From assembly GCF_036046055.1 (NCBI RefSeq), contig NZ_CP107939.1, positions 6,572,001 through 6,636,000 on the forward strand: 64,000 bases of DNA, written 5' to 3'. Of the stretch, positions 48,616-57,505 are shown one piece after another. The notes beneath the pieces are model-generated. The model had not been told where the DNA came from. It saw only the letters and a program-made list of their open reading frames with translations, and did no database searches. Origin of the DNA: Nocardia sp. NBC_00403 (GTDB lineage Bacteria > Actinomycetota > Actinomycetes > Mycobacteriales > Mycobacteriaceae). Made by a program: the position numbers and the translations under genes. How positions within the stretch are numbered: the first letter of the stretch is position 1; the number at the start of each line of letters is the position of its first letter.

Positions 48616-49038
48616 GTGATCAACATTTCGGCGGAACAGGGGCTTTACAGCACCCCGGTGGAGATTCGGGTAGCTGCGTCGGTGACACAGCTACCCATTG
48701 TGCGTGGGCTCGCCGAAACCCTCGTCTTGCTCAGCGATTTCACCCTGGACGAGGTGGCCGACATCAGGCTCGCGGTGGACGAGGTGTGCTCGACGCTCAT
48801 CGCGGTCGCGGCGCCGGACACCAGCCTGCATTGCCGGTTCACCGTGGGTGAGACCGAGTTGCTGGTGCGGGTCAGCGGTGTGGCGGGCAGCGAGGGGCTA
48901 CCCGATCAGCGCAGCTTCGGGTGGCATGTACTGCGCACGCTCACCGATGTGGTGGAGGCAACACAGGATTCGTACGATGCGGCCGTCTCCGGATATCCGA
49001 CGACGGTGGAGTTCCGTCGGGTCCGGGGGAAGGCGTAG
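48616..49038 (+). CDS. rsbW: Anti-sigma factor, RsbW/UsfX family
   Basis: A 140-residue GHKL-type ATPase-fold anti-sigma factor. Its features are [20 protein letters not shown], the N-box helix [20 protein letters not shown], and the late [20 protein letters not shown]. As in mycobacterial UsfX, the helix reads DEVC and lacks the classical kinase Asn. It would bind SigF and hold it inactive until an anti-anti-sigma factor competes; no such factor is adjacent. The start at GTG 48616 gives [11 protein letters not shown]; the promoter is immediately upstream. The stop overlaps the sigF start by one base (TAGTG), indicating coupling. Confidence 0.9.
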   Translation: MINISAEQGLYSTPVEIRVAASVTQLPIVRGLAETLVLLSDFTLDEVADIRLAVDEVCSTLIAVAAPDTSLHCRFTVGETELLVRVSGVAGSEGLPDQRSFGWHVLRTLTDVVEATQDSYDAAVSGYPTTVEFRRVRGKA

Positions 49039-49979
49039 TGGCGGACGAAAACGCCGTGTCGGACAAACGCGCCGAGTCGGACGAGAGCGCTGTGTCGGAC
49101 GAAAACATGGTGTCGGACGAAACCGTGGTGTCGGGGGCCGACGAAAGAGAGGAGGACGAGGTCGAACCGGCTCGGGCGGAGGATTCCGCCGAGGTGGCCG
49201 AGACGCTCGAAGAGGCCGGGTCGAGCGGAGGGTACGACGACGTCGCCGCACTCTTCGAACAACTCTCCGCAAGCACACCGGGCACCGCGAGACACACCGC
49301 GCTGCGCGCCGAATTGATCGGCCGCTGCATCCCGCTCGCCGACCACATCGCCCGAAAATTCAGCGGACGCGGTGAGCCGTTCGACGATCTCACCCAGGTC
49401 GCCAGGGTTGGTTTGGTACACGCGGTCGACCGTTTCGATATCTCGCGCGGCTCGAACTTCCTGTCTTTTGCCGTGCCGACCATCATGGGCGAGGTCCGGC
49501 GCTATTTTCGTGACAACACCTGGGCGATGCGTGTGCCGCGCCGTGTCAAGGAAACACACCTGCGCATCGGCGCGGCCATCGATTCGCTGTCCCAATCGTT
49601 GGGCCGCTCCCCCACCGCGAAAGAGATCGCGGCCGAACTCGACGTGGATCCCGACGAGGTGACCCAAGCCGTCATCGCCGGCAACGCCTACCAGCCGAGC
49701 TCCATCGACGCCGCCTCACTCGGTCGCGACACCGAGGCCTCGCTGCTGGACACCCTAGGCGAGGAGGAATCCCAGTTCGACCGGGTGGAGGAATACGTCG
49801 CTATCCGCCCGCTGCTCGCCGGTCTGCCGGAACGCGAACGCCGCATCCTCACCATGCGGTTCTTCGAGTCGATGACCCAGACGCAGATCGCCCAGCGCAT
49901 GGGCATTTCGCAGATGCACGTCTCCCGAATTCTGGCGAAAACCCTTGCCCGGCTCCGTGAGCAGTCCGCACGGGACTGA
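49038..49979 (+). CDS. sigF: SigF/SigB-type RNA polymerase sigma factor
   Basis: A 313-residue group 3 sigma factor for stress responses. The start is GTG 49038. The first ~65 residues are acidic and begin with five hexapeptide repeats. Then come region 2 (LIGRCIPLADHIARKFSGRG; FDDLTQVARVGLVHAVDRFD; FAVPTIMGEVRRYFRDNTWA), region 3 (VKETHLRIGAAIDSLSQSLG) and region 4 with HTH (TQTQIAQRMGISQMHVSRIL). The longer open frame overlapping rsbW is a shadow. Its cognate anti-sigma gene is coupled directly upstream. Confidence 0.93.
   Translation: MADENAVSDKRAESDESAVSDENMVSDETVVSGADEREEDEVEPARAEDSAEVAETLEEAGSSGGYDDVAALFEQLSASTPGTARHTALRAELIGRCIPLADHIARKFSGRGEPFDDLTQVARVGLVHAVDRFDISRGSNFLSFAVPTIMGEVRRYFRDNTWAMRVPRRVKETHLRIGAAIDSLSQSLGRSPTAKEIAAELDVDPDEVTQAVIAGNAYQPSSIDAASLGRDTEASLLDTLGEEESQFDRVEEYVAIRPLLAGLPERERRILTMRFFESMTQTQIAQRMGISQMHVSRILAKTLARLREQSARD
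49041..49130 (+). repeat. Five 18-bp tandem repeats coding hexapeptides in sigF
   Basis: Units start at 49041, 49059, 49077, 49095 and 49113. Each is a variant of TCGGACGAAAACGCCGTG and encodes (A/S)-D-(E/K)-x-x-(V/E). The copies stay in frame, so changes in copy number alter only the acidic N-terminal tail. Confidence 0.85.
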
Positions 49980-50401
49980 ACGCGCCGAGTCGGGTGTACG
50001 GCTCAGGTGGCCAAGAGTCGATCCGCATGAGGGAGGTCTGTCACAACCCGTCGGTGTGCGCGACATCTTCGACGACACGGCCAACAGAGGAACTCGTGGC
50101 CAGGCCGCCGCGGGGCGCGACCCGATCCCAACTGCGCGCTTCCCGCCCGACCGACGAACTCGACGCCCGGACCACCGCTACCCGCCGATGGCGAACCGCC
50201 GACCAGCCGGCAGACAAATCCGCCGACACCAGGTACCAACTCGCTGTCTGCGGACCGACGACCAGCTGGCGAGCGGCCGTACCGATACCCAGACTGATAC
50301 CGACCAGATCACGAGCTCGCCGTGCCTCAACCCGATCCGACGAACTCGCTGCCGCCCCGGCCGTCGGGCAGCGACACGGCTGCTCGTGACTCGGTAGGCA
50401 A
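49980..50401. other. Intergenic stretch with degenerate CTCG-centred repeats
   Basis: About 420 bp between convergent sigF and rsmB with no gene-like frame. Variants of GACGAACTCG recur irregularly (about 50087, 50153, 50236, 50310, 50337). No strong terminator hairpin was seen. Confidence 0.4.
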
Positions 50402-52519
50402 CTACTCCACCGGTTTGCGCAGTGCCGCGAGGAACATCGCATCGGTGCCATGGCGGTGCGGCCACAGTTGCGCGCCGGGGCCATCGCCGATGCCGGTGAC
50501 GCCGGGGAGGAGGTCGCGGGCGTCCAGTTGGGTTGCTCCGGTGCGGCGGACGGCGTCGGCGACAATGGCGACGGTCTCCTGCAGGTGCGGGGAGCAGGTG
50601 GAGTAGACCACGACGCCGCCGGGACGTACGAGTTCCCATGCGGCAGCTAGCAATTCGCGTTGCAGGACGACCAGGTCGGCCACATCGGACGGAGTACGAC
50701 GCCAGCGGGCTTCCGGCCTGCGTCGGAGCGCGCCGAGGCCGGTGCACGGTGCGTCGACCAGGATGCGGTCGTAACCGGGGGCCAGGCCGCTGCTGCGACC
50801 GTCGGCGACGTGCACGTCGACGGGCAGGTTGTGCACGGCCTTGCGGACGAGTTCGGCGCGGTGCTCCGCAGGCTCGATCGCGTCTATGCGGTGGCCGTCG
50901 ATGCCGGCAAGCGCACCGAGCAGCGCAGCCTTACCGCCTGGGCCTGCGCAGAGGTCGAGCCAGCGGCCGTTGTCGGGGCCGTCCAGCGGTGCGCGGGTGA
51001 GTGCGAGCGCTACCAGTTGGCTACCCTCGTCCTGCACAGCCGCCATGCCCTCGCGCACCGGCTCCAGTTTTCCGGGATCGCCGCCTTCGAGGTACACCGC
51101 ATAAGGCGACCACCGGCCCTCCTCACCACCGGTCACCAATGCCAATTCCTCCGCGGTGATCTCACCGGGGCGCGCGACCAGATGCACGATCGGGCGAGCG
51201 TCGTCGGCGGCCAAGACCTCTCGCAGCTCGCCCGCCTGCGCGCCGAGGGCATCGGCGAACGCCTGCGCAATCCACGTCGGATGCGCGAACTCGAAGGCCA
51301 ACCGGCCGATCGGATCCCGCGGCGCGAGCGCGTCGACCCACTCGTCGACGGACTTCTCGCCTGCTCTGCGCAGCACCGCGTTGACGAATCCCGCCTTGCC
51401 CGCACCGAATTCGGCACGCGCCAGCGCCACCGAGGTGTCCACCGCCGCATGGGCCCCGATCCTGGTGCGCAGCAGCTGATACACACCGAGCCGCAACACA
51501 TCCAGCAGCGGACCGTCGATCTCGTCGATCGGCCGTCCCGCACCATCGGCGATCACCGCATCCAGCAGCCCCCGCGACCGGCAGGTGCCGTAGGCGAGCT
51601 CGGTGGCCAGCGCAGCATCCCGACCGGAGATCTTGCGCTCCCGAAGCAGAGCGGGCAGCACGAGGTTTGCATAGGCGTCGCGTTCCCGAACCGCGCGCAG
51701 CACATCGAGCGCCACGAGCCGTACCGCGTCGACCGAACCGGCCCACGCGCGTTCGTCCCTACCGGCCCGCGAAGCATTCGAGTCCTTCTGCCGTGCCGCA
51801 CTTTTCGACGCTGGGCGCCCGGACCGATCGGCACCGCCTCGCGCCCGATCGCTTGCCGCCCCGCCAGCCTTGACCGCACCCCGGTCACCACTCGTCGACC
51901 CGGCACCCCGCACCGTGCCCCGATCATCACCCGACTGCGCCGCCCCTGTCTTCCGAGGCCGCTCGTCCGATCGCCGAACGGGGTCACCCTGCCCACGCGG
52001 CGACGCATCCTTGCGCTGCCCAGCAGCGCTCCACGATCCGCGGCCCGTACCACCTGCATCTCGCCCCTGCGCCGAGCCGCTACGCCCGCCTCGAGTTCCC
52101 TGTGCAGCCCCGCGGCGGTCCCCGGCATCCCGGGACCCCCGATCAGACTGACCGGTCGCCGCGCCTTGGCCCTGACCGCGCTGCACTCGACGTGCATCGC
52201 CGGGGCGGCTCTGATCGCCGCGTGCGGCCTCGCCGCGTTTGCCGGTTGCGTTCCCGGCACCGGACTTGCTGCCTTGACCGCGCTGCCCTCGTGGCGTGGC
52301 ACCGGTGTCGCGGGCTCCCGAGGAACCGCTGCGGCCCGCGCCTTTCGACGGCGGCGGCGCCTGCCGGTCGCCGCCACGATTCTGTCGTGTCGAGTCTCCG
52401 CCGCGTGCCGAGTCGTCGCGCAAGGCCGAATCCTTTCGTTGTGCATCGTTTTTCACCGGTGCCGATCCGGCCCGACGCGGGTCGGCCTGTCCTTTCAATT
52501 GGTCATCATGGGTGCTCAT
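50402..52519 (-). CDS. rsmB: 16S rRNA m5C967 methyltransferase, RsmB/NOL1-NOP2-Sun family, with long disordered N-terminus
   Basis: 705 residues against the usual 430-460. Residues about 1-258 are low-complexity, rich in Arg, Gly, Gln, Ser and Asp (for example [20 protein letters not shown]). The NusB-like domain starts at [20 protein letters not shown]. The methyltransferase follows, with the AdoMet motif [20 protein letters not shown], the first Cys in [20 protein letters not shown], and the second in [12 protein letters not shown]. The start ATG overlaps the fmt stop by 4 bp. A start inside the extension cannot be excluded, but no better site was seen. Confidence 0.9.
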   Translation of the reverse strand: MSTHDDQLKGQADPRRAGSAPVKNDAQRKDSALRDDSARGGDSTRQNRGGDRQAPPPSKGAGRSGSSGARDTGATPRGQRGQGSKSGAGNATGKRGEAARGDQSRPGDARRVQRGQGQGAATGQSDRGSRDAGDRRGAAQGTRGGRSGSAQGRDAGGTGRGSWSAAGQRKDASPRGQGDPVRRSDERPRKTGAAQSGDDRGTVRGAGSTSGDRGAVKAGGAASDRARGGADRSGRPASKSAARQKDSNASRAGRDERAWAGSVDAVRLVALDVLRAVRERDAYANLVLPALLRERKISGRDAALATELAYGTCRSRGLLDAVIADGAGRPIDEIDGPLLDVLRLGVYQLLRTRIGAHAAVDTSVALARAEFGAGKAGFVNAVLRRAGEKSVDEWVDALAPRDPIGRLAFEFAHPTWIAQAFADALGAQAGELREVLAADDARPIVHLVARPGEITAEELALVTGGEEGRWSPYAVYLEGGDPGKLEPVREGMAAVQDEGSQLVALALTRAPLDGPDNGRWLDLCAGPGGKAALLGALAGIDGHRIDAIEPAEHRAELVRKAVHNLPVDVHVADGRSSGLAPGYDRILVDAPCTGLGALRRRPEARWRRTPSDVADLVVLQRELLAAAWELVRPGGVVVYSTCSPHLQETVAIVADAVRRTGATQLDARDLLPGVTGIGDGPGAQLWPHRHGTDAMFLAALRKPVE

Positions 52520-53439
52520 TCGACCACCGCGCCCGGCTGCGGGCGCGCACCGCGGGCCCAGTCGAGCGCCGCCATCATTCGTTTGCCTTGCGGCTGGACC
52601 TGATTCAAGCGGACCGCGGTGGTGGCGGTGCCCACGAAAACGCCGGACTTGCGAACCTCGATCGTTCGCGGCGGCAGCACTTCCTCGACCATTTCGACCG
52701 GTCCGAGTTTCACGCGGGCGCCACCGATCTCGGTGAACGCGCCGGGGGCCGGGGTAACCGCGCGGATCCGCCTGCTGATGGCGAGCGCGGGCATGTCCCA
52801 GCGGATGCGCCCGGCCTCGACGGCCACCTTGGGGGCATAGGAGACACCGTCGTTCGGCTGCGAAACAGCCTGCAGCGTGCCGTCTTCCACACCGTCGAGG
52901 GTGGTCTCCAGCAGGTGCGCGCCGCTAGCCGCGAGCCGCTCGAGCAGCGCTCCCGCCGTGTCGGTCACCGCAATCTTCTCGGTAACGACGCCGAAGATCG
53001 GTCCGGTGTCCAAGCCCGCCTCGATCTGGAAGGTGGATGCGCCGGTGATCTCGTCACCGGCGTCGATCGCCGCCTGCACCGGCGCCGCACCGCGCCAGGC
53101 AGGCAGCAGCGAGAAGTGCAGGTTGATCCAGCCGAACCGCGGAATATCGAGCACCTGCTGCGGCAGCAGCGCACCATAGGCGACCACCGGACAACAGTCG
53201 GGCGCGAGCGCGGTGAGCTGCTCGATGAATTCCGGCTCGGCCGGGCGGCGCGGGGTCAGCACCGGGATGCCGTGCTCGTCGGCCAACCGGCCGACCGGCG
53301 ACCTGGTCACCTTGCGCCCACGTCCGGCGACCGCGTCGGGGCGGGTCAGCACCGCAACCACCTCATGGCGCGGCGAATCGATGAATCGCTGCAGCGACGG
53401 CACCGCCGGTTCGGGTGTGCCCGCGAAGACGATGCGCAT
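52516..53439 (-). CDS. fmt: Methionyl-tRNA formyltransferase
   Basis: A 307-residue enzyme formylating initiator Met-tRNA. The N-terminus [20 protein letters not shown], the catalytic loop [20 protein letters not shown] (HxSLLP) and [15 protein letters not shown] are all present, with the C-terminal RNA-binding barrel after residue 205. ATG 53439 is used; a longer frame overlaps def. It shares one base with the def stop and overlaps rsmB by 4 bp, so def-fmt-rsmB is a coupled operon. Confidence 0.97.
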   Translation of the reverse strand: MRIVFAGTPEPAVPSLQRFIDSPRHEVVAVLTRPDAVAGRGRKVTRSPVGRLADEHGIPVLTPRRPAEPEFIEQLTALAPDCCPVVAYGALLPQQVLDIPRFGWINLHFSLLPAWRGAAPVQAAIDAGDEITGASTFQIEAGLDTGPIFGVVTEKIAVTDTAGALLERLAASGAHLLETTLDGVEDGTLQAVSQPNDGVSYAPKVAVEAGRIRWDMPALAISRRIRAVTPAPGAFTEIGGARVKLGPVEMVEEVLPPRTIEVRKSGVFVGTATTAVRLNQVQPQGKRMMAALDWARGARPQPGAVVE

Positions 53440-54002
53440 CAGCGACCACGTCCGAACGGACCGGCCTGGCCGGCCCCGAGCGCGCGCGAACTGCGCACGG
53501 TGATACCCGCTGTGAACCAATCGGATTCGCGGATGGTGCGCATTGCCTCCTTGCGCGCGGCCGGATCCAGTCGGTCCAGGAACAGCACACCGTCCAAGTG
53601 ATCGGTCTCGTGCTGCACGCACCGCGCAAGCAGTCCCTCGGCCGCGAACTCGATCGGCACGCCGTCCATGTCGAACCCGGACGCGCGCACCCGCAGCGCC
53701 CGCCGCGTGTCATAGCGCACACCGGGAATCGACAGGCACCCTTCCGGCCCGACCTGTTCTTCCTCGCCGTCCACCACATATGTCGGGTTCACCAGATGGC
53801 CTGCGGCGTCGCCGGTGTCGTAGACGAACACCCGCAGGCCGACGCCGATCTGCGGCGCGGCCATCCCGACTCCGCCGTCGTCGTGCATGGTGTCGGTGAG
53901 GTCGGCGACGAGCTGGCGCAGCTCACGATCGAACTCGGTGACCTCCGCCGCACGTGCGCGCAAGATGGGGTCGCCGAAGAGGCGAACGGGCTGAATGGTC
54001 AC
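53439..54002 (-). CDS. def: Peptide deformylase
   Basis: About 187 residues. Motif 1 is [12 protein letters not shown] (Met in place of the usual Leu), motif 2 is EGCLSIPGV, with the Cys metal ligand, and motif 3 is [12 protein letters not shown], with the two His and the Glu. It removes formyl groups from nascent proteins, the complement of fmt. GTG 54002 is preferred because GGGAG lies 7 bases upstream and the product then starts like mycobacterial Def; the frame can also open at 54029. Confidence 0.95.
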   Translation of the reverse strand: MTIQPVRLFGDPILRARAAEVTEFDRELRQLVADLTDTMHDDGGVGMAAPQIGVGLRVFVYDTGDAAGHLVNPTYVVDGEEEQVGPEGCLSIPGVRYDTRRALRVRASGFDMDGVPIEFAAEGLLARCVQHETDHLDGVLFLDRLDPAARKEAMRTIRESDWFTAGITVRSSRALGAGQAGPFGRGR

Positions 54003-54368
54003 GGCGGGCTCCCGGAAACGAATGAACACGGTCGTCTCATTCTAGTGAGACGACCCGATTCTCCTGACCTCCCCGACACATCGGCAGAAAGCTGGTAGAA
54101 CTCCAGTGCGGTCCGGGCGGGGTGTCAACCCCTCCGCCCGGCCGCCTGAAAAGGCCTGGTCGGCGACCGAGAGTCGCCCTATCTCTGCAGCTCACCTGCC
54201 GATTCACGACACGTCGTTGCATTTCACGACACAAAGTAGCGCTGTACTGGTGACGGCGTCAGCGATGCGGGTCAAGGGCATCGTGGCGGTATGCACCAAA
54301 TCCCATTCCGGCGGACCGATCGACGTACGCTCCAGATCCAGCAGGACCAGGTGGCGCGCAACCACGAG
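54003..54368. promoter_or_regulatory. def upstream region with a 20-bp-spaced direct repeat
   Basis: About 340 bp between def and the PIG-L gene. TTCACGACAC occurs twice, at 54203-54212 and 54223-54232, spaced two helical turns apart. Short open frames on the plus strand have no coding character. This region should contain the def-fmt-rsmB promoter. Confidence 0.45.
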
Positions 54369-56195
54369 CTAGCGTGCGAGTCTGGGCCGCGGGCCGCCCG
54401 CGATCGGCACTCCGGTACGTCTGGTCTGGGCCAGCGACGCAGACGAGTCGGCGCTACGCGCGGCGGTCTGCGGAATGGCGGGCGGCACCTCGGTCGTCAG
54501 GGGGTCCGCTGGCTGTCGGTAGCCGACGAGTGTTGCGGTGCCCCACACGTAGGGGTCTGCCTGCGCGCTGCCAAATGGCGACCAGGCCAGGCGGATCTGG
54601 CCGGTCTTGTCGTCGGTGTCGGAGTCGTAGACGAGGATGTTCATCGCGAACTTGGTGGGATCGACCGCTGTGGGAAGCCCGGTGAGCGGGATCTTCACCT
54701 CGATCGAGTACCCCCGGTACGGCTCGGTGACCATCGCGGCCACCTGCATCCCCGGCACCGCCTCGCCCGCCACACCCTGATGATTGTCGGCGTCGCGCTC
54801 GGCAGCTGGGCCACCTCGGCCTGCCGTGTACGGCAGGATGCCGGTCTTGAGGGTGGTCGAGGTGTCGTCGGAGTCGCCGCGTGGGTCGAGGGCGATCTCG
54901 ATCGAGTCGGTGCGCCAATGCCGCTTGATGTCGTCGGCCGCCAGTTCGGCGCCCTTTCGGTCGTCGGTGACGTTGACCAGCACGTACAGGTCGTCGTCGT
55001 GCCTGACCAGCTTCGCTGTCGCCGCGCATCCGCCACCACCCTCCCAGACGGCGAGCGGCAGTTCCGGCCCCGGATACTCCCCGGGTCCCTCGACGCCGTT
55101 GAGGACAGGCGCAGCCGCAACGGCCGGGATCGTGGTGCTCGGATTCGGTGGATAGTTCGGCTGGACCCGGTTGGCCAACCACGGCAACCCGGCGCGGTCC
55201 GCCCAGTCACGGAACTCGGCGTACAGCGGCTTCAGTCCGGTTTGCCGGTGCACGGCCGCCTGGACGAACCGACCGTCCGCGGCCAGCACGGTGAACCAAT
55301 CGGAACCGAGCTGCCCTGGGTCCGACGACACTTGCGCAGGCTTCGCGGCGAAACCCTGTGTCAGATAAAGCCGAGTCGCGTCGCGCTCGACCTGCGCCCA
55401 AGTCGTGTTGTGTTCGCGCGAGCGAGTGCCGGACCACACGCCGATGACCGGCAAACCGGTGTCGGGATCGGTGCGTCGCTGTTGGGGTGCGTCTGGCCCG
55501 AGCAACGAGTCGAACCCGTAGTTCTGGGCAAGAAGCCTGCTGGGATGCCACGGCGTCAGCCCTTCATCGGTGATCTGCTCGGGATACACCAGTGGATCCC
55601 CTGCCAGTCGGAACGCCTCGATGCCGAGACGTGCCGAGAGTTGGTGGCCGCCATGCTGGTTGAACGGCCGGGGGTCCATCACCACGATCGTGTGCGGCGT
55701 GGTCAGCCGCACCAGCCGCACCAGTCTGGCCATGGTGTCCTGCTCGCCCCAAACGCGCGCGGTCAGCGGCGCGGAGAGGGTGTACCAGAAGTCCGGCTTG
55801 TCGAGGTAGTAGATGTTCTCGACCCCGGCGAAGGCGGTCGCCTGGCGTTCCTCCATCTCCCGGATCAGACCCAACTCCGGCCCTTCCTCCAGTCCGACGG
55901 CATTGCCGCCACCCTCGCCACGCGTGACGGTGACGACGCCGATGCTCCAGCCCAAGTCTTCGTGCCACTGTCCGAAGGTGGACAGATTGCTCGATTCATC
56001 GTCCGGATGTGCACCGACGAACAACACGTCGGTATGAGCCGGATCCCGCGCCGCGTCCACCGTGTTCCGCTGAACGTCCCGCCCAACGCTGCTCGAGGAA
56101 GTGTCCCCTACCAGCCAGGTTGCTGCCAGGGCCGAGGCAAGGACAGCACGCCGACTCGGCCTGCCCCCGAAGCCGCCCGCTCCCCCCTGCGCCAT
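54369..56195 (-). CDS. Secreted PIG-L deacetylase with CBM9-like C-terminal domain
   Basis: About 608 residues. ATG 56195 is chosen with GGAGG 5 bases upstream. The N-terminus has a twin-Arg-like export signal (PSRRAVLASALAATWLVG). Residues about 50-300 are a LmbE/PIG-L zinc deacetylase: VLFVGAHPDDESSNLSTF (Zn ligands His and Asp), VTVTRGEGGGNAVGLEEG, and the third ligand in FNQHGGHQLSA. After about residue 370 comes a beta-rich domain resembling CBM9/DOMON-type sugar binding (DDLYVLVNVTDDRKGAELAA, RTDSIEIALDPRGDSDD). It probably removes acetyl groups from an extracellular amino-sugar polymer; the substrate is not known. Confidence 0.85.
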   Translation of the reverse strand: MAQGGAGGFGGRPSRRAVLASALAATWLVGDTSSSSVGRDVQRNTVDAARDPAHTDVLFVGAHPDDESSNLSTFGQWHEDLGWSIGVVTVTRGEGGGNAVGLEEGPELGLIREMEERQATAFAGVENIYYLDKPDFWYTLSAPLTARVWGEQDTMARLVRLVRLTTPHTIVVMDPRPFNQHGGHQLSARLGIEAFRLAGDPLVYPEQITDEGLTPWHPSRLLAQNYGFDSLLGPDAPQQRRTDPDTGLPVIGVWSGTRSREHNTTWAQVERDATRLYLTQGFAAKPAQVSSDPGQLGSDWFTVLAADGRFVQAAVHRQTGLKPLYAEFRDWADRAGLPWLANRVQPNYPPNPSTTIPAVAAAPVLNGVEGPGEYPGPELPLAVWEGGGGCAATAKLVRHDDDLYVLVNVTDDRKGAELAADDIKRHWRTDSIEIALDPRGDSDDTSTTLKTGILPYTAGRGGPAAERDADNHQGVAGEAVPGMQVAAMVTEPYRGYSIEVKIPLTGLPTAVDPTKFAMNILVYDSDTDDKTGQIRLAWSPFGSAQADPYVWGTATLVGYRQPADPLTTEVPPAIPQTAARSADSSASLAQTRRTGVPIAGGPRPRLAR

Positions 56196-56508
56196 CCAAC
56201 CCTCCAGTCGTCCCACATACCTTGTCGCACATCGGTTGCCGTCGAATCACAGAACAAGTGATCAAGGGCCGCAATCCACCATCGTGCCCCAAGACTGATC
56301 ATGCAGCAGACCGGGCGATGCGCGGCTCCGGTACAGCGGATTCAGGTTATCCCCCTTGCACGGCGCGAGGCGTCGGCCCACCCCGCTCGGGGGCTCACGA
56401 TCGGTGGTCGTGGGCCGGACGCCAGCGTGTTCGGCGATGCGCACTGGTGATTACCCTTACACTCGGTGCGGGCCGAAAATCGTTGCGGGACCGATTTCAG
56501 GAGGCACC
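56196..56508. other. Divergent promoter region PIG-L / pncA
   Basis: About 310 bp between divergent genes. Short frames only; no dyad stood out. The pncA ribosome binding site AGGAGG lies just before its ATG. Confidence 0.4.
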
Positions 56509-57075
56509 ATGAGCAGAGCTCTCATCATCGTCGACGTACAGAACGACTTCTGCGAGGGCGGTTCGGTGGCCGTCGCAGGCGGGGCCGTGTTGGCCGAACG
56601 GATCAGCGAGTATCTGCGCGTCAGCGACTACGCCGCGATCACCGCCACCCGCGACTACCACATCGACCCCGGTGCGCACTTCTCCGACAACCCGAACTTC
56701 GTCGACACGTGGCCGCCACACTGCCGAGCCGCCACCCCCGGTGCCGACTTCCACCCGAACCTGAACACCGCGCCGATCGACGAGGTCTTCTTCAAAGGCG
56801 CCTACGCCGCCGCCTATTCCGGGTTCGAGGGCGCCACCAAAGACGGCACGGGCCTCGCGGACTGGTTACGCAACAAGGGAATCGACACCGTGGATGTCTG
56901 CGGCATCGCCACCGACCACTGCGTTCGCGCCACCGCCTTGGATGCCCGCGTCGCCGGGTTCGACACCCGGGTGCTCCTGGGTCTGTCCGCCGGCGTCTCC
57001 CCTGCCAGCATCGATCGGGCCCTGGACGAACTTCGTGAGGCGGGCGTAAAGATCGCCGTAGACATCGAGAGTTGA
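56509..57075 (+). CDS. pncA: Nicotinamidase / pyrazinamidase
   Basis: A 188-residue isochorismatase-fold amidase converting nicotinamide to nicotinate for NAD salvage; in mycobacteria it activates pyrazinamide. The active-site Asp is in LIIVDVQNDFCEGGSVAV, a metal-site region in TRDYHIDPGAHFSDNPNFVD, Lys in EVFFKGAYAAAYSGFEG, and the nucleophilic Cys in DVCGIATDHCVRATALDA. ATG 56509 follows a strong AGGAGG; the longer frame is a shadow. Confidence 0.95.
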   Translation: MSRALIIVDVQNDFCEGGSVAVAGGAVLAERISEYLRVSDYAAITATRDYHIDPGAHFSDNPNFVDTWPPHCRAATPGADFHPNLNTAPIDEVFFKGAYAAAYSGFEGATKDGTGLADWLRNKGIDTVDVCGIATDHCVRATALDARVAGFDTRVLLGLSAGVSPASIDRALDELREAGVKIAVDIES

Positions 57076-57505
57076 TTGGGACACCCCGGGTGACCGGGCG
57101 CGCCACCGGGACGCGGTACGGGCACGTTGGGACGTAACGCCACGCGTACAGGCACCCGGAATTCGAGCACGCGAGCCTGGCCATCACGCCTCCCACTTCA
57201 TCCGCCGACGGCGGTGGGGTGGGCGTAGCGGCTCCGGCGAAACCGGCAGGCCGCAATCTGACCAGCACAAGAACGCTGCCGCACCCTCGCCGATCTCATT
57301 GCGCGCTTTCGCGGACATGCGTTCACGACCAGGGAAGACCGCTGCGAGGAATCGATGGATCAGCCGACGATCTTGCGGGAGAGCAGCGTCGAGCACGTCC
57401 TAGAAGGGTCGCGCAGAGGTCCCTGGAAACAGCGATTTTCGACGGTTTGATCTACACCAGTTCGGTACTGAGCTACTGGAGCTCACGGCAACGGAGCCAC
57501 CGAAC
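57076..57505. other. Intergenic stretch, nothing convincing
   Basis: About 430 bp between pncA and the dehalogenase (convergent). A 70-codon minus-strand frame (57184-57396) starting MLDAALPQDRR is the only candidate and lacks a ribosome binding site. No terminator hairpin was recognised. Confidence 0.4.

Noticed and set aside
50660..52603. Long plus-strand frame of 647 codons
   Set aside because: Antisense to rsmB, whose methyltransferase motifs are unmistakable.
54291..56261. Plus-strand frame of 656 codons
   Set aside because: Antisense to the PIG-L gene; composition typical of shadow frames.
57184..57396. 70-residue minus-strand ORF
   Set aside because: No ribosome binding site, no recognised pattern, Arg-rich end; kept only as a remark in the intergenic entry.
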